DNA of 64,000 bases. It comes from Mucilaginibacter tolerans (lineage in GTDB: Bacteria > Bacteroidota > Bacteroidia > Sphingobacteriales > Sphingobacteriaceae). Position 1 is the stretch's first letter, and the number at the start of each line of letters is the position of its first letter. Position numbers and translations under genes: made by a program. The notes beneath the pieces were generated by a model. The model was not told where the DNA came from, ran no database searches, and was given only the letters and a program-made list of their open reading frames with translations. Positions 44,180 to 53,094 of the stretch are shown piece by piece. The stretch covers positions 248,001-312,000 of the forward strand of contig NZ_JAUMKB010000003.1 in the NCBI RefSeq assembly GCF_030519375.1, given 5' to 3'.

Positions 44180-44320
44180 CTTTCCTTTTATTATATATTC
44201 AACAGGTTAGACGAATTGAGAAATGTAGTCAGTAAGATGTATCGTTTTGATTCCTGACATATCGCCATTAAATTTAGCACTAATTATTTAACACGAAATT
44301 CTTATATAAGTTAAATACTT

Positions 44321-44698
44321 ATGCCTTTTGCAATTGAGGAACTATTAGGTTCTAAATATTTTATAATCATTCTGGGAGTCACACTTTTTTACTTCATGCA
44401 CAGGCTGTCTACCCGCAAGCGACGGTATTTTTCACAATATGGTCATCCAATAGTTGCAACAGTACGCTCCATTTACGAAACAGGTTTTAGTAAAGGAAAT
44501 TATGATAAAATATATGAGATGAAACTCGAAGTTGAAAATGAGGATAAGACAACGAGAGTTGTGATGACAACCAATAATTATGATAATCGTTCCGATGAAA
44601 AACCACAGCCAGGCGACCAAATCCAAATATTAATAGATCCCAAAAATCCCGATAGAGTGATAGTAACGCCAAAATGGTATAAACCCCACCAAAATTAG
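44321..44698 (+). CDS. Small membrane protein with DUF3592-like domain
   Basis: A 125-residue protein with one N-terminal transmembrane helix (KYFIIILGVTLFYFMH, residues 12-27), a basic stop-transfer (RLSTRKRR) and a soluble C-terminal part with beta-strands (IVATVRSIYETG; RVVMTTNNYDNR; GDQIQILIDPKNPDRVIVTPK). The VATV...GD.I.ILIDP.NP pattern resembles DUF3592. Function unknown. Confidence 0.62.
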   Translation: MPFAIEELLGSKYFIIILGVTLFYFMHRLSTRKRRYFSQYGHPIVATVRSIYETGFSKGNYDKIYEMKLEVENEDKTTRVVMTTNNYDNRSDEKPQPGDQIQILIDPKNPDRVIVTPKWYKPHQN

Positions 44699-44897
44699 CC
44701 GAATCGACTTAGCTAAACCAAGGCTTCCATTCTGGAAAATTATCTCCTTTTCTTAATAAGAATATCATTTTATATTTGATATATTAGATATGTAAAGCCC
44801 TGATTTTCTGACAGTACCTCTTGTCTTTGTTTTGTGTTGTCACTAATAGGGGCGAATAGTTTAATAAACAATCATTCACAATTAAAAACCTATTAAA

Positions 44898-45638
44898 ATG
44901 ACAAGGATCAAATCAGTTCTTCAACTCTTGCCGGCATTGGTTTTGGCGGCAACTCTTTTTTCATGCGGTGGATCGGCATCTAAAAGCACTGGCGACACCT
45001 CCAAAATGGCCGACTCTACCAAAATGGCCGACACTACAAAAAAGGCTATGCACTCAGCCATGAAAATCCCGTTTGACGTGGTTGAAGTTATTCACGACGT
45101 AAAAGATTATAGCGCGTGGCGGCCAATTTTCAATACCGATTCCACTAACCGGAAAGCTGCGGGGCTAACAGATATTGTAGTAGGCAGAGGCGCCGACAAA
45201 CCCAACCATATCCTTATTGTCTTACAGGTTGCGGATATGGCCAAAGGAAAAGCCTTTGCTGCCGATCCAAAACTAAAGGCCACCATGGACAAAGCTGGAG
45301 TAATTTCAAAACCGGAAATGATCTACTTTCATGTGATTAGAGTTAACACTGAATCTCATGAAAAGCAGTGGGTAGTTGTTAATCATAAGGTGAAGGACTT
45401 TGACGCCTGGCTAAAGGTTTACGATGGTGAAGGTAAAGCGAAAAGAGCAAGTGAAGGATTGGTTGATGTGGCTCTGGCACAAGCCACGGATGATCCTAAC
45501 ATGGTACAGCTCGTATTCGACATCACTGACATGACGAAAGCAAAGGCAGCGATTTTTTCAGATGAAAAGAAAAAGCTGATGGAAAGTGCTGGTGTGATAG
45601 GCAAACCTTCTATCGAATTCTACACAACGGGCGAATGA
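44898..45638 (+). CDS. Lipoprotein with two tandem copies of an 85-residue domain
   Basis: A 246-residue protein with a lipobox (LFSC, Cys at 23) and a low-complexity spacer (SKMADSTKMADTTKK) then two homologous domains, one starting VVEVIHDVKDYSAW (about 61) and one starting WVVVNHKVKDFDAW (about 152), both ending in KAGVIxKPxxxYxxT-like segments. Each resembles a dimeric alpha-beta barrel (ABM/DUF-type) module, so the two halves may form a pseudodimer. The protein is probably anchored in a membrane. A weak palindrome-like AATAGGGGCGA lies 50 bases upstream. Confidence 0.75.
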   Translation: MTRIKSVLQLLPALVLAATLFSCGGSASKSTGDTSKMADSTKMADTTKKAMHSAMKIPFDVVEVIHDVKDYSAWRPIFNTDSTNRKAAGLTDIVVGRGADKPNHILIVLQVADMAKGKAFAADPKLKATMDKAGVISKPEMIYFHVIRVNTESHEKQWVVVNHKVKDFDAWLKVYDGEGKAKRASEGLVDVALAQATDDPNMVQLVFDITDMTKAKAAIFSDEKKKLMESAGVIGKPSIEFYTTGE

Positions 45639-45656
45639 GTTGATACGAGTATTTTT

Positions 45657-45695
45657 AAATGTTAGTCCGGGCTTTATGCTCCGGGCTAACATTTT
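45657..45695. terminator. Bidirectional hairpin terminator
   Basis: AAATGTTAG-T-CCGG pairs with CCGG-G-CTAACATTT, with one G-U pair, around GCTTTATGCT. It lies between the lipoprotein gene (plus) and the AraC gene (minus) and overlaps the AraC stop codon. Confidence 0.8.
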
Positions 45696-46554
45696 ATGCC
45701 GCTACATTCCTATACTTAAGAGGCGTGGTCTGGTACCTGTTGCGGAATAAACGGATGAACGAACTGGTACATTTGAACCCAACCATATTCACAATTTCAT
45801 ACACGGGGTATTCCGTTTTTGCCAAAAGCAACTGGGCGCGCTGCAAACGTATTTGGATCAGGTATTGGTGCGGCGACTGGTTATATGCCAGCTTGAACGT
45901 CCGCAAGAGATGATTTACCGAAAGACAGGCATAATTGGCCACGCCTTCCAGGCTCACGTTTTTATCGTAATTGGCATATAAATATTCCTTAGCCAGGTTA
46001 AGTCGCCGTAGTATTTCTATCCGGGTATTGACATTCAGAAAATTGAGTTTCTTTGCCTTCAGTGATATTTCTTCATTATAAATGCGGCAGCAGTTCTGAA
46101 GACAGTGGTGTAACAACTCATTTATCAGATCCTCGCTGGTATTTTCATCTTCAATAAGGTCTTTTAGTCTGCCGATATTAAGTTTCAGGTCTGCTTTCAG
46201 TGGGTAAATGGTCTCGCGAAGCTGATAAGCTACATGCTCGGTATCAAATAATCCACCCTTTTTTTTGCCGAAGAATTTGACATTAAATTCATTCAAAAAA
46301 TCCTCATCAAACTCTATCGACAGCATATTTACTGGCAAGCGGAGGTCGCTGCTGCTAGTGAATTGTGTCCCTTTGTTCATCATGATAAATGAATCGGTAT
46401 GCAATGATAACTGACGCCTTCCGATGGCGCAGGTTTCATTTCCGCTAAAAACAAATCTGATACTGAAATTAGCAGTCGTTTCTGAGTATGATCGAAGATC
46501 GGAAGTAGTACTGATTATTTTGTTCCTGTTTTTTAGTACCCTCATGTATTCCAT
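45694..46554 (-). CDS. AraC-family regulator with N-terminal AraC-binding domain
   Basis: A 286-residue regulator with an N-terminal cupin-like region (about 1-150) and the C-terminal double helix-turn-helix (VSLEGVANYACLSVNHLLRTFK and PVYEIVNMVGFKCTSSFIRLFRN). A 17-base palindrome lies 64-80 bases upstream of its start. It may control the nearby MDR/SDR genes or itself. The inducer is unknown. Confidence 0.85.
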   Translation of the reverse strand: MEYMRVLKNRNKIISTTSDLRSYSETTANFSIRFVFSGNETCAIGRRQLSLHTDSFIMMNKGTQFTSSSDLRLPVNMLSIEFDEDFLNEFNVKFFGKKKGGLFDTEHVAYQLRETIYPLKADLKLNIGRLKDLIEDENTSEDLINELLHHCLQNCCRIYNEEISLKAKKLNFLNVNTRIEILRRLNLAKEYLYANYDKNVSLEGVANYACLSVNHLLRTFKLAYNQSPHQYLIQIRLQRAQLLLAKTEYPVYEIVNMVGFKCTSSFIRLFRNRYQTTPLKYRNVAA

Positions 46555-46617
46555 ATCGCACTAGCTAATACCATTTTACGTTAAGGATAAAGATACTGAG
46601 GTGATTTTAGCACATCA

Positions 46618-46634
46618 TCACCCCATTAGGGTGA
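46618..46634. promoter_or_regulatory. Palindromic operator TCACCCCATTAGGGTGA
   Basis: Near-perfect 17-base palindrome (one mismatch) in the gap upstream of the AraC gene. The same box, perfect, lies at 53046-53062. The shared sequence suggests a common regulator. Confidence 0.6.
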
Positions 46635-46655
46635 TTTATCAAATAATCTATTCAT

Positions 46656-47657
46656 TTATTTGATTTTGATAACTACTTTCCCTTTAGTACGGCCACTTTC
46701 AACATAGCTCATTGCTTCTTTGACCGATTCAAATGGAAAAACCCTGTCCATAACTGGTCTTATAACACCTGAATTTATAAGCGAGCTGATCTCTTTTAGC
46801 TGATCGCCGTTTGCCTTCATAAAAAGAAATGAAAAGCTCACGTTAAGTCGTTTTGCTTTTTTTCTGACCCCAGAGCTCAAAAGGCGCATTATTAATTTTA
46901 CAAACCATCGCGATCCGATCTCTTCAGCAAAATCCGGATCAGGCGGCCCTGAGATTGAAATAAGTTTTCCACCAGGTTTTAACACGCGCATCGATTTTTC
47001 GAGTGTCTTATCATCCTGGCTATTTAAAACCAGGTCGTAACCCTGCAGAATTTTCTCAAAGTCATCCTTCTTGTAGTCTATTACAACATCTGCACCAAGG
47101 CTTTTCACCAGCTCCACGTTGGCTGCACTTGTAGTTGTAGCCACAGTAGCCCCCAAATATTTCGCCAGCTGAATGGCAAATGTGCCTACACCGCCGGAGC
47201 CAGCCTGGATAAATACTTTTTGCCCTTTTTTCAGTCCCCCTTTTTCAATCAGCGCCTGCCAGGCGGTTAGGCCCACCAGGGGAATGGATGCGGCTTCCTC
47301 CATGCTCAGCTTTTTTGGCTTAATCGCCACATCAGCTTCATTAACAGCAATAAATTCTGCGAACGTCCCAATCCGGTGATCTGCCGGGCGGGCGTAAACC
47401 TCGTCTCCAATTTTAAATTGGCGCACCCTTACCCCAACCTTGGTTACAACACCGGCCACGTCATGGCCTAAAACAAATGGCGTTTTATAAGGCAAAATGA
47501 GTTTGAACTCTCCGTCCCGGATTTTGGAGTCTAACAAGTTTATACCGGCAGCATGTACTTCTACCAATACCTCATCCGCCCGCAGTTCCGGAGCAGGTAT
47601 TTGCCCAATACGCCCGCCATCCTTGCTTTTATATTTGTCGATGATGAATGCTTTCAT
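46656..47657 (-). CDS. Zinc-free MDR-type NADP-dependent quinone oxidoreductase
   Basis: A 333-residue medium-chain dehydrogenase/reductase with the GroES-like N-domain (HAAGINLLDSKIRDG) and Rossmann motif GSGGVGTFAIQLAK (about 153-166). Zinc-ligand Cys/His of alcohol dehydrogenases are absent. Such enzymes reduce quinones or enals with NADPH. It lies 21 bases downstream of the SDR gene on the same strand. Confidence 0.88.
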   Translation of the reverse strand: MKAFIIDKYKSKDGGRIGQIPAPELRADEVLVEVHAAGINLLDSKIRDGEFKLILPYKTPFVLGHDVAGVVTKVGVRVRQFKIGDEVYARPADHRIGTFAEFIAVNEADVAIKPKKLSMEEAASIPLVGLTAWQALIEKGGLKKGQKVFIQAGSGGVGTFAIQLAKYLGATVATTTSAANVELVKSLGADVVIDYKKDDFEKILQGYDLVLNSQDDKTLEKSMRVLKPGGKLISISGPPDPDFAEEIGSRWFVKLIMRLLSSGVRKKAKRLNVSFSFLFMKANGDQLKEISSLINSGVIRPVMDRVFPFESVKEAMSYVESGRTKGKVVIKIK

Positions 47658-47678
47658 TTTTTATTTTTTTTGTTAATT

Positions 47679-48482
47679 CTATTTTGAAGCGTTAATCGAT
47701 TTCAGAATAGATTTCTCGAAAAACTTATAAGCGAAATGTTGAAGCAGGAGTACGATTGATGATCCTTTTCCGACCGGGTAACCAAACGTCGGATTTTTTT
47801 CCTTCACTGCCCGCAATAAAGTAGCGATAACCGGTGCAGGGTCGGGTGCGTTATCAAATGACTTTTTGGTATACGCAATAACCTTTTGCCGGAACTGGGC
47901 ATAGTCGGCGATCGTTCCTTTAGCTACAGTTGCACTTTCACCGATATTGGTTTTAAAACTAATCGGCTCAACCATTACTACCTTGATGTTAAACTGGTTC
48001 AATTCAAACCGAAGTGCCTTAAAATAGCCTTCGAGGGCATGTTTGGAAGCCGAATAGTAGGAAGTATTTGGAAGACTCACTAAACCCAGCAGAGAACCAA
48101 GCGTAATTATTTTTCCGTGTTTTTGCCTCCTGAAATAGGGCAGCAGCTCATTAGTTATTTTGATCGTTCCCCAAAAATTAGTCTCAAACTGCTGCTTACC
48201 TAACTCAATGGGGGTTTCCTCGGCAAGTCCGTTTACTAGGTAACCCGCGTTATTGATCAGCACATCTAAAGTTTTGATCTCGCTGAACAGCAGCTTGCCA
48301 AAGGATGCTATGGAATGGTCATCATTCAGATCCAATGGCAGTAACTTAAATGGTAATTTCGTCTGGTATTTTTCTGGGTTCCGGCTTGTGCCGATTACCT
48401 GGTAACCATTTTCGTGGAGCTTGCTGGCGATAAGCAGCCCGATGCCCGATGAGGCCCCTGTGACTAAAACTGTTTGTTTCAT
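47679..48482 (-). CDS. Classical short-chain dehydrogenase/reductase
   Basis: A 267-residue SDR with TGASSGIG (about 7-14), NNAG, and the catalytic S-Y-K set in SYYSASKHALEG. The ATG at 48482 is used, two codons after an alternative TTG. Co-transcribed with the MDR gene. A TetR-type palindrome lies 41 bases upstream. Substrate unknown. Confidence 0.9.
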   Translation of the reverse strand: MKQTVLVTGASSGIGLLIASKLHENGYQVIGTSRNPEKYQTKLPFKLLPLDLNDDHSIASFGKLLFSEIKTLDVLINNAGYLVNGLAEETPIELGKQQFETNFWGTIKITNELLPYFRRQKHGKIITLGSLLGLVSLPNTSYYSASKHALEGYFKALRFELNQFNIKVVMVEPISFKTNIGESATVAKGTIADYAQFRQKVIAYTKKSFDNAPDPAPVIATLLRAVKEKNPTFGYPVGKGSSIVLLLQHFAYKFFEKSILKSINASK

Positions 48483-48522
48483 TTTCAATAATTAAGTGTG
48501 TGTGATATTATTTGCTTTATTT

Positions 48523-48538
48523 TATACTTTTTAGTATA
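48523..48538. promoter_or_regulatory. Operator TATACTTTTTAGTATA upstream of the SDR gene
   Basis: Perfect 6-base arms TATACT and AGTATA around TTTT, in the region upstream of the SDR/MDR operon. Related copies at 48618-48635 and 49267-49284. Confidence 0.6.
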
Positions 48539-48617
48539 TTTTAGTATGATCCCATTGACAAATTTTCTTTCATTCAATCTTAATCAGTCAAAAAAACTGT
48601 CAATTTTTCAATCAAAA

Positions 48618-48635
48618 TATACTAAAAAGTCTATT
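48618..48635. promoter_or_regulatory. Second TetR-type site TATACTAAAAAGTCTATT
   Basis: Identical over 18 bases to the site at 49267-49284; one arm differs from the perfect site at one base. It sits between the TetR stop and the SDR upstream region. Confidence 0.5.
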
Positions 48636-48650
48636 CTGATTGAAAAAAAA

Positions 48651-49247
48651 TCAGACAGAATAGCTTTCTAGCTCCGCCTTCAGATTCTTGACCAAGCCCA
48701 GCATAGGCTTGGCAGTATTCATCACCCTGCACAAAACGACCGCACCCTCTACAGCGGCGACTGCTTTAAAAGCATATCCGGCAGCGTCAAGTTTATCCGT
48801 GAATTCGCCGTCCTTAATCCCTTGATTTAAAATACTTACAAACAACTCCTGCCCCTGGCGAAGTACGCCTGCGATCTTTTCTTTGATAGCAGGGTTATTA
48901 TCGTCGGCTTCAACCGCCATATTAAATACCGGGCACCCGCCTTTAATATTGGTTTCCAATGGATCTTTATAATAGTCGAGGTAAGCAAAGACCTTTGCTT
49001 TTGCAGTTTTGCCCCTGCTAATATTCATCATCAGTTTCTCGGCGTTATTATGCAGCATGTAATCAACAACCTGCAAAGCCAAATCTTCTTTATTTTCAAA
49101 GTGTCCGTATAGGCATCCTTTGGTTAATTGAGTAGCATCCAGCACATCATCTATATTAGCTCCGGAGATACCTTTCCGGTTAAAGATAGGGGCTGCTGTT
49201 TCCAGGATAAATTGTTTTGTTCTTTCTGCCTTCGTAAGCATTTTCAT
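48651..49247 (-). CDS. TetR/AcrR-family repressor
   Basis: A 198-residue TetR protein. The N-terminal HTH is ANIDDVLDATQLTKGCLYGHFENKEDLAL (about 29-57), with the typical GxxxxHFxxKxxL. The ligand domain is helical with two Cys. It reads toward the SDR operon on the same strand and is flanked by three copies of TATACTnnnnAGTmTA, so it likely represses itself and that operon in response to an electrophile or quinone-like ligand. Confidence 0.88.
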   Translation of the reverse strand: MKMLTKAERTKQFILETAAPIFNRKGISGANIDDVLDATQLTKGCLYGHFENKEDLALQVVDYMLHNNAEKLMMNISRGKTAKAKVFAYLDYYKDPLETNIKGGCPVFNMAVEADDNNPAIKEKIAGVLRQGQELFVSILNQGIKDGEFTDKLDAAGYAFKAVAAVEGAVVLCRVMNTAKPMLGLVKNLKAELESYSV

Positions 49248-49260
49248 CTAATTACCAGCA

Positions 49261-49284
49261 CAAAAATATACTAAAAAGTCTATT
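49261..49284 (-). promoter_or_regulatory. TetR promoter box and operator
   Basis: The minus strand carries a -7 TATTTTTG (49268-49261), overlapping the operator TATACTAAAAAGTCTATT (49267-49284). No -33 TTG is clear. Overlap supports autoregulation. Confidence 0.5.
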
Positions 49285-49347
49285 TTAAATTAAAAACTTT
49301 AAGTTTCAGCGATTTATGGTTTGAATATGACATTTCAATCCAAAGCT

Positions 49348-49980
49348 CTACTTAATCAGCTTATTTTCCTTAGCCAGCCTAATGGCATCCGCACGGGAAT
49401 TGACATCCAGTTTCAGGTAGATGTTTTTTATATGACTGCGGACTGTTTCCAGGTCGATGAACAAGTCCTTCGCTATCTGGCTGCGACTTTTTCCATCGGC
49501 TATTTGTTCCAGTATCTGGGTCTCGCGTTTTGACAGTGGCGATTCCTGGTTACGCTGAAAGGATTTGATCACCATGCGGGCAATGTTCACGCTCATCGGC
49601 CCACCACCCTCTCTCACCTCTTTTATTGACTCAATTATTTTGGCAGCAGGTGTATTTTTGGTTAGGTATCCCGATGCACCATTCGCCAGCGCTTCGAAAA
49701 TCTGTTTTTCCGATTCATAAACTGTAAGTATCAGGATATGAGCACCAGGCAGCATTTTCTTCAGCTTGGGTATAGCAGCTATACCATTGGTGCCCGGCAA
49801 CTCAATATCAAGCAGAATCACGTCCGGCGCGTCATCCATAATGGTTTTCACCGCATCATCAAAAGACACGTAACTTTTTACCACGATATAACCGTCAGCC
49901 TGGCCAATTAGCAAGGCATACCCTTCCCTGATGATCTCGTCATCCTCTATCATCACTATCCTTATATTGCGTTCCATCAT
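49348..49980 (-). CDS. NarL/LuxR-type response regulator
   Basis: A 210-residue regulator with a receiver domain (D58 in VILLDIELPG, D13/D14 upstream) and a LuxR-type helix-turn-helix (LSKRETQILEQIADGKSRSQIAKDLFIDLETVRSHIKNIYLKL, about 148-190). It begins seven bases after the sensor kinase stop, so it is the cognate partner. It may bind the palindrome at 53046. Confidence 0.92.
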   Translation of the reverse strand: MMERNIRIVMIEDDEIIREGYALLIGQADGYIVVKSYVSFDDAVKTIMDDAPDVILLDIELPGTNGIAAIPKLKKMLPGAHILILTVYESEKQIFEALANGASGYLTKNTPAAKIIESIKEVREGGGPMSVNIARMVIKSFQRNQESPLSKRETQILEQIADGKSRSQIAKDLFIDLETVRSHIKNIYLKLDVNSRADAIRLAKENKLIK

Positions 49981-49987
49981 GCTAAAT

Positions 49988-52981
49988 TTAGTGTGTCACT
50001 ATTGGGTTTATCCTGATTTTCAGATCGACCACCGTACCCTTGCCCTTTTCAGAATCAATATTGATCGTACCGTTGATCCGTTTTGTCCGTGTTATAATAT
50101 TATTAATACCCTGGCCTTTTCGCATTTCGTTTTCATCAAAACCACAACCGTTATCGCACAAAATCAGGTGCAATCCGTTTTTATAAATTTCATCAAGACT
50201 AATGGTTACCTTGGCAGCCTGTGAGTGTTTCAGGATATTATTCAGCAGTTCCTTAAATATCATCGGAATATTTCGGCTGTATTCCATAGGCAGTTTTATC
50301 TCATTCAGCGATTCTTCGATACCTTTAAATTCAAACTCAACAGGGGTATCCAAAAACAACTCTTTACCAAAATCCCGTATATGATTCAGGATTTCGTACA
50401 GATTATCGCTCTGTGGATCAAGCGCCCAGAGGATGTCCTTTGTACCATTGTATAGCGATGCAGCATTTTGCCTGATCTGTTCCAGCAATTTCTTCTGATC
50501 ACATTGACTGCTATCCATCCTGGTATCTAATATTTCCGACAGCACCGTAATTCGCGTTAATTTGTTCCCCAACTCATCATGAAAATCTTCGGCGGTTTGC
50601 TGCCGTATCCTCAGGCTTTCTTCACGCCTGGTGGCCTCAATTATCCGCAGCCGGTTTATCTTCACCTGGTGTCGGTAGCTTTGTATAGAAACCCCTATCA
50701 GCACAAAAAATATAATTGCCAGGAAGCGGAAGGTACCGGTTTGGTAAAATGGCGGTGTAATGGAGAACGAGAAACTGGCAATATTAGCGGAATACATCCC
50801 ATCCATCCCGATTGCTTTTACCTCGAAAGTATAATTGCCGGCAGGGAGTGAAGGATAGTCAACCACATTGTTTTTAACCGGCAACGAATAGGCGGTATCC
50901 AATCCCCTTAACTTATAACGATAGGACACATTAGCCGGATCTTTCAAGTTAATGCCCAAAAATGCGATAGATAAGTGCTTGTTACTGAACGAAAGCTTTG
51001 TACCGTTGGTGATGTTTGTACTGTTTTGTTTTTCGCCGCTTTGTGGCAGCAGTTTTACCGATTGGATAACAATATGCGGCGGCGTTTTTGGTGGAGGAAC
51101 AATATTCGTGTTATACATCACAACACCCTTTGTGGTACCTATCCAAACCTTACCATCATTATACAGTATAGCATTTTGATTCGATTCGAGTATCGGGTTC
51201 TTCGAGCTGCCGTTACCTCTTACGGTAAACGCTTTGCTTTTTTCATCATACAAAAGACGATTCGCACCACGACCGGTTCCCACCCATATCACATCGTGAT
51301 CATCGGTCACCAAACTATAGATCGTGTTTGAATTAAGTCCATCTCTAGTGTTGTAATTTTTGACGCGGCCGGTCGGTTTATCCCAAACAAATATTCCCCT
51401 ATCATCTGTACCGATAATAAGCATTCCCTTATAGTTGAGCATACTAAAAACGGTAGAGGTTCGCACCGCATCCAGTTTAAAATCCTTCACAATTTTTTTG
51501 TTGACCGCCAGTATGATCCCGTCCTGCGTTCCTGCAATAATCGAATCTTTCCCGGCATTGATGATCGATGAAGAAAAGCCCGAGAACCCCTCCAATCGCT
51601 TTAAGGAATTTTTCTCCAGGTAAAAACATCCGCTTGGCGTTACTATCCATATCAATCCATTGCTATCCTGTTCAATAGCGTTGATCGCATAATAATCGCT
51701 GCCTTTGACCATATGGAAATGATTGTTATCAAAAGTCCAAAGCCCGGCATGATCTGTCCCTATCCATATCAACCCATTTTTATCGGTATACAGGCATTGC
51801 ACACTATTCAAATCCTGGCGTTCTTTGGGCAAGTTAACACGAGTAAGCTTTTTACCGTCGTATTGAAACAAACCCGCGCCGTTAATTCCCAATAATATGC
51901 TATTATTCCTTTCTTTTGCAATTCCCCATACTACTTCGTTGTCAGGAAGACCCTGCGTCCGGTCGAAGATCACATAACGATCGCCTTCGTATTTGTACAA
52001 GCCACTACCCTGGCTGGCTAACCATAAATTGTTGTCGGCATCATTATAAATATCTGTGATCGCATTGTCCGACAGGCCATTTAACGACACAAAATGCGTA
52101 CTGTTTTGCTTTCTGAGATCAAGATAATATGCGCCGTTATTAGTACCCACCCATAAATTAGCAGCACTGTCCTGTGCCATACTCAGGAAGGGTTGTTTTA
52201 TACTTTTTATAAGATCGTTTCTATAAAGGTGCAATACCCCATCTTTCACCGCATAAATACCATTAAAGGACAATAGTAAAAGCCTGCTTTGGTCTGTCCG
52301 GTCAAACAGCATTTTAATAACCAAAAGCCCCTTATCGTTTTTTGGATAGGAAACCAAATTGATCCATTTTCCTTTATCCCGGTAATAGATCCCCTTTTTG
52401 TGAACAGACGCATACAATCTGCCGGTGGGGTCAACAGCAAGACAAAGCAGTGGTTCTTTAATAGTATCTTGTATAACTTCTTCTTTGCCGGAATTACCCG
52501 ATACCTTGAATAATCGATTATTCATGATGAACCAAATCGTACCGCTGCCATCCTGGGTAATGCTTCGCACACGGTTGTTTTTGAGTTTAGCGGATACAGA
52601 ATAGCCTGCCAGCTTTTTCCCCGCCAGTTTCATCAATCCGCTTTGCGTGCCGAACCAAACCACATTTTCTTTATCTACGAAAACATTATCGATAAAGTTG
52701 GTCGGCATACCGTTTTGCCGGGTGTACGAAGTAAACTCCTTACCATCAAAACGACAAGCGCCGCCCAAAGTAGTTATCCATAAACGGTGTAGCTGGTCAA
52801 GCGCCAGGCTATTAACTTGCGATTGAATCAGGCCGTCCTCGATATCATAATGTGAGAAGGTATATTTTTGGCCCAGGGATATCAAATGACAAAATAGAGT
52901 CAGCAACAAAACACAAAAAAGCCTGTACATTGCCCCCGGCTTTGCTTTTGTGATATGTTTTTTCAGAATTTTAAACGTCAT
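49988..52981 (-). CDS. Reg_prop sensor histidine kinase (periplasmic propeller, HisKA_3)
   Basis: A 997-residue membrane sensor. Order: signal or anchor helix, a two-component-regulator propeller of repeated LW(I/V)GTxxGL units (about 30-630), a Y_Y_Y domain (about 655-735), one transmembrane helix (744-766), the HisKA_3 dimer helix with H801 (AEDFHDELGNKL) and a HATPase domain with the N box LNNILKH and G box CDNGCGFDENE. I use the ATG at 52981; an ATG at 52930 begins a cleaner signal peptide and is also possible; the TTG at 52993 is rejected. Such sensors often detect polysaccharide fragments. Confidence 0.9.
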   Translation of the reverse strand: MTFKILKKHITKAKPGAMYRLFCVLLLTLFCHLISLGQKYTFSHYDIEDGLIQSQVNSLALDQLHRLWITTLGGACRFDGKEFTSYTRQNGMPTNFIDNVFVDKENVVWFGTQSGLMKLAGKKLAGYSVSAKLKNNRVRSITQDGSGTIWFIMNNRLFKVSGNSGKEEVIQDTIKEPLLCLAVDPTGRLYASVHKKGIYYRDKGKWINLVSYPKNDKGLLVIKMLFDRTDQSRLLLLSFNGIYAVKDGVLHLYRNDLIKSIKQPFLSMAQDSAANLWVGTNNGAYYLDLRKQNSTHFVSLNGLSDNAITDIYNDADNNLWLASQGSGLYKYEGDRYVIFDRTQGLPDNEVVWGIAKERNNSILLGINGAGLFQYDGKKLTRVNLPKERQDLNSVQCLYTDKNGLIWIGTDHAGLWTFDNNHFHMVKGSDYYAINAIEQDSNGLIWIVTPSGCFYLEKNSLKRLEGFSGFSSSIINAGKDSIIAGTQDGIILAVNKKIVKDFKLDAVRTSTVFSMLNYKGMLIIGTDDRGIFVWDKPTGRVKNYNTRDGLNSNTIYSLVTDDHDVIWVGTGRGANRLLYDEKSKAFTVRGNGSSKNPILESNQNAILYNDGKVWIGTTKGVVMYNTNIVPPPKTPPHIVIQSVKLLPQSGEKQNSTNITNGTKLSFSNKHLSIAFLGINLKDPANVSYRYKLRGLDTAYSLPVKNNVVDYPSLPAGNYTFEVKAIGMDGMYSANIASFSFSITPPFYQTGTFRFLAIIFFVLIGVSIQSYRHQVKINRLRIIEATRREESLRIRQQTAEDFHDELGNKLTRITVLSEILDTRMDSSQCDQKKLLEQIRQNAASLYNGTKDILWALDPQSDNLYEILNHIRDFGKELFLDTPVEFEFKGIEESLNEIKLPMEYSRNIPMIFKELLNNILKHSQAAKVTISLDEIYKNGLHLILCDNGCGFDENEMRKGQGINNIITRTKRINGTINIDSEKGKGTVVDLKIRINPIVTH

Positions 52982-53045
52982 TTGTAACAACACCCTATTT
53001 TCGTAAATCTACTATCAAATTACGTTTATTTGAGATATAAAATAC

Positions 53046-53062
53046 TCACCCTATTAGGGTGA
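53046..53062. promoter_or_regulatory. Perfect palindrome TCACCCTATTAGGGTGA
   Basis: A perfect 17-base palindrome in the divergent gap between the sensor kinase and OsmC genes, about 33 bases before the OsmC ATG and 65 bases before the sensor ATG. A near-identical copy lies upstream of the AraC gene. Confidence 0.65.
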
Positions 53063-53094
53063 TTAATCCGCCAAACCTAAATAATTCTGCAGCT

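Noticed and set aside
53059..53094. GTG start for the OsmC gene
   Set aside because: The GTG is part of the palindrome and the OsmC family start fits the ATG at 53095.
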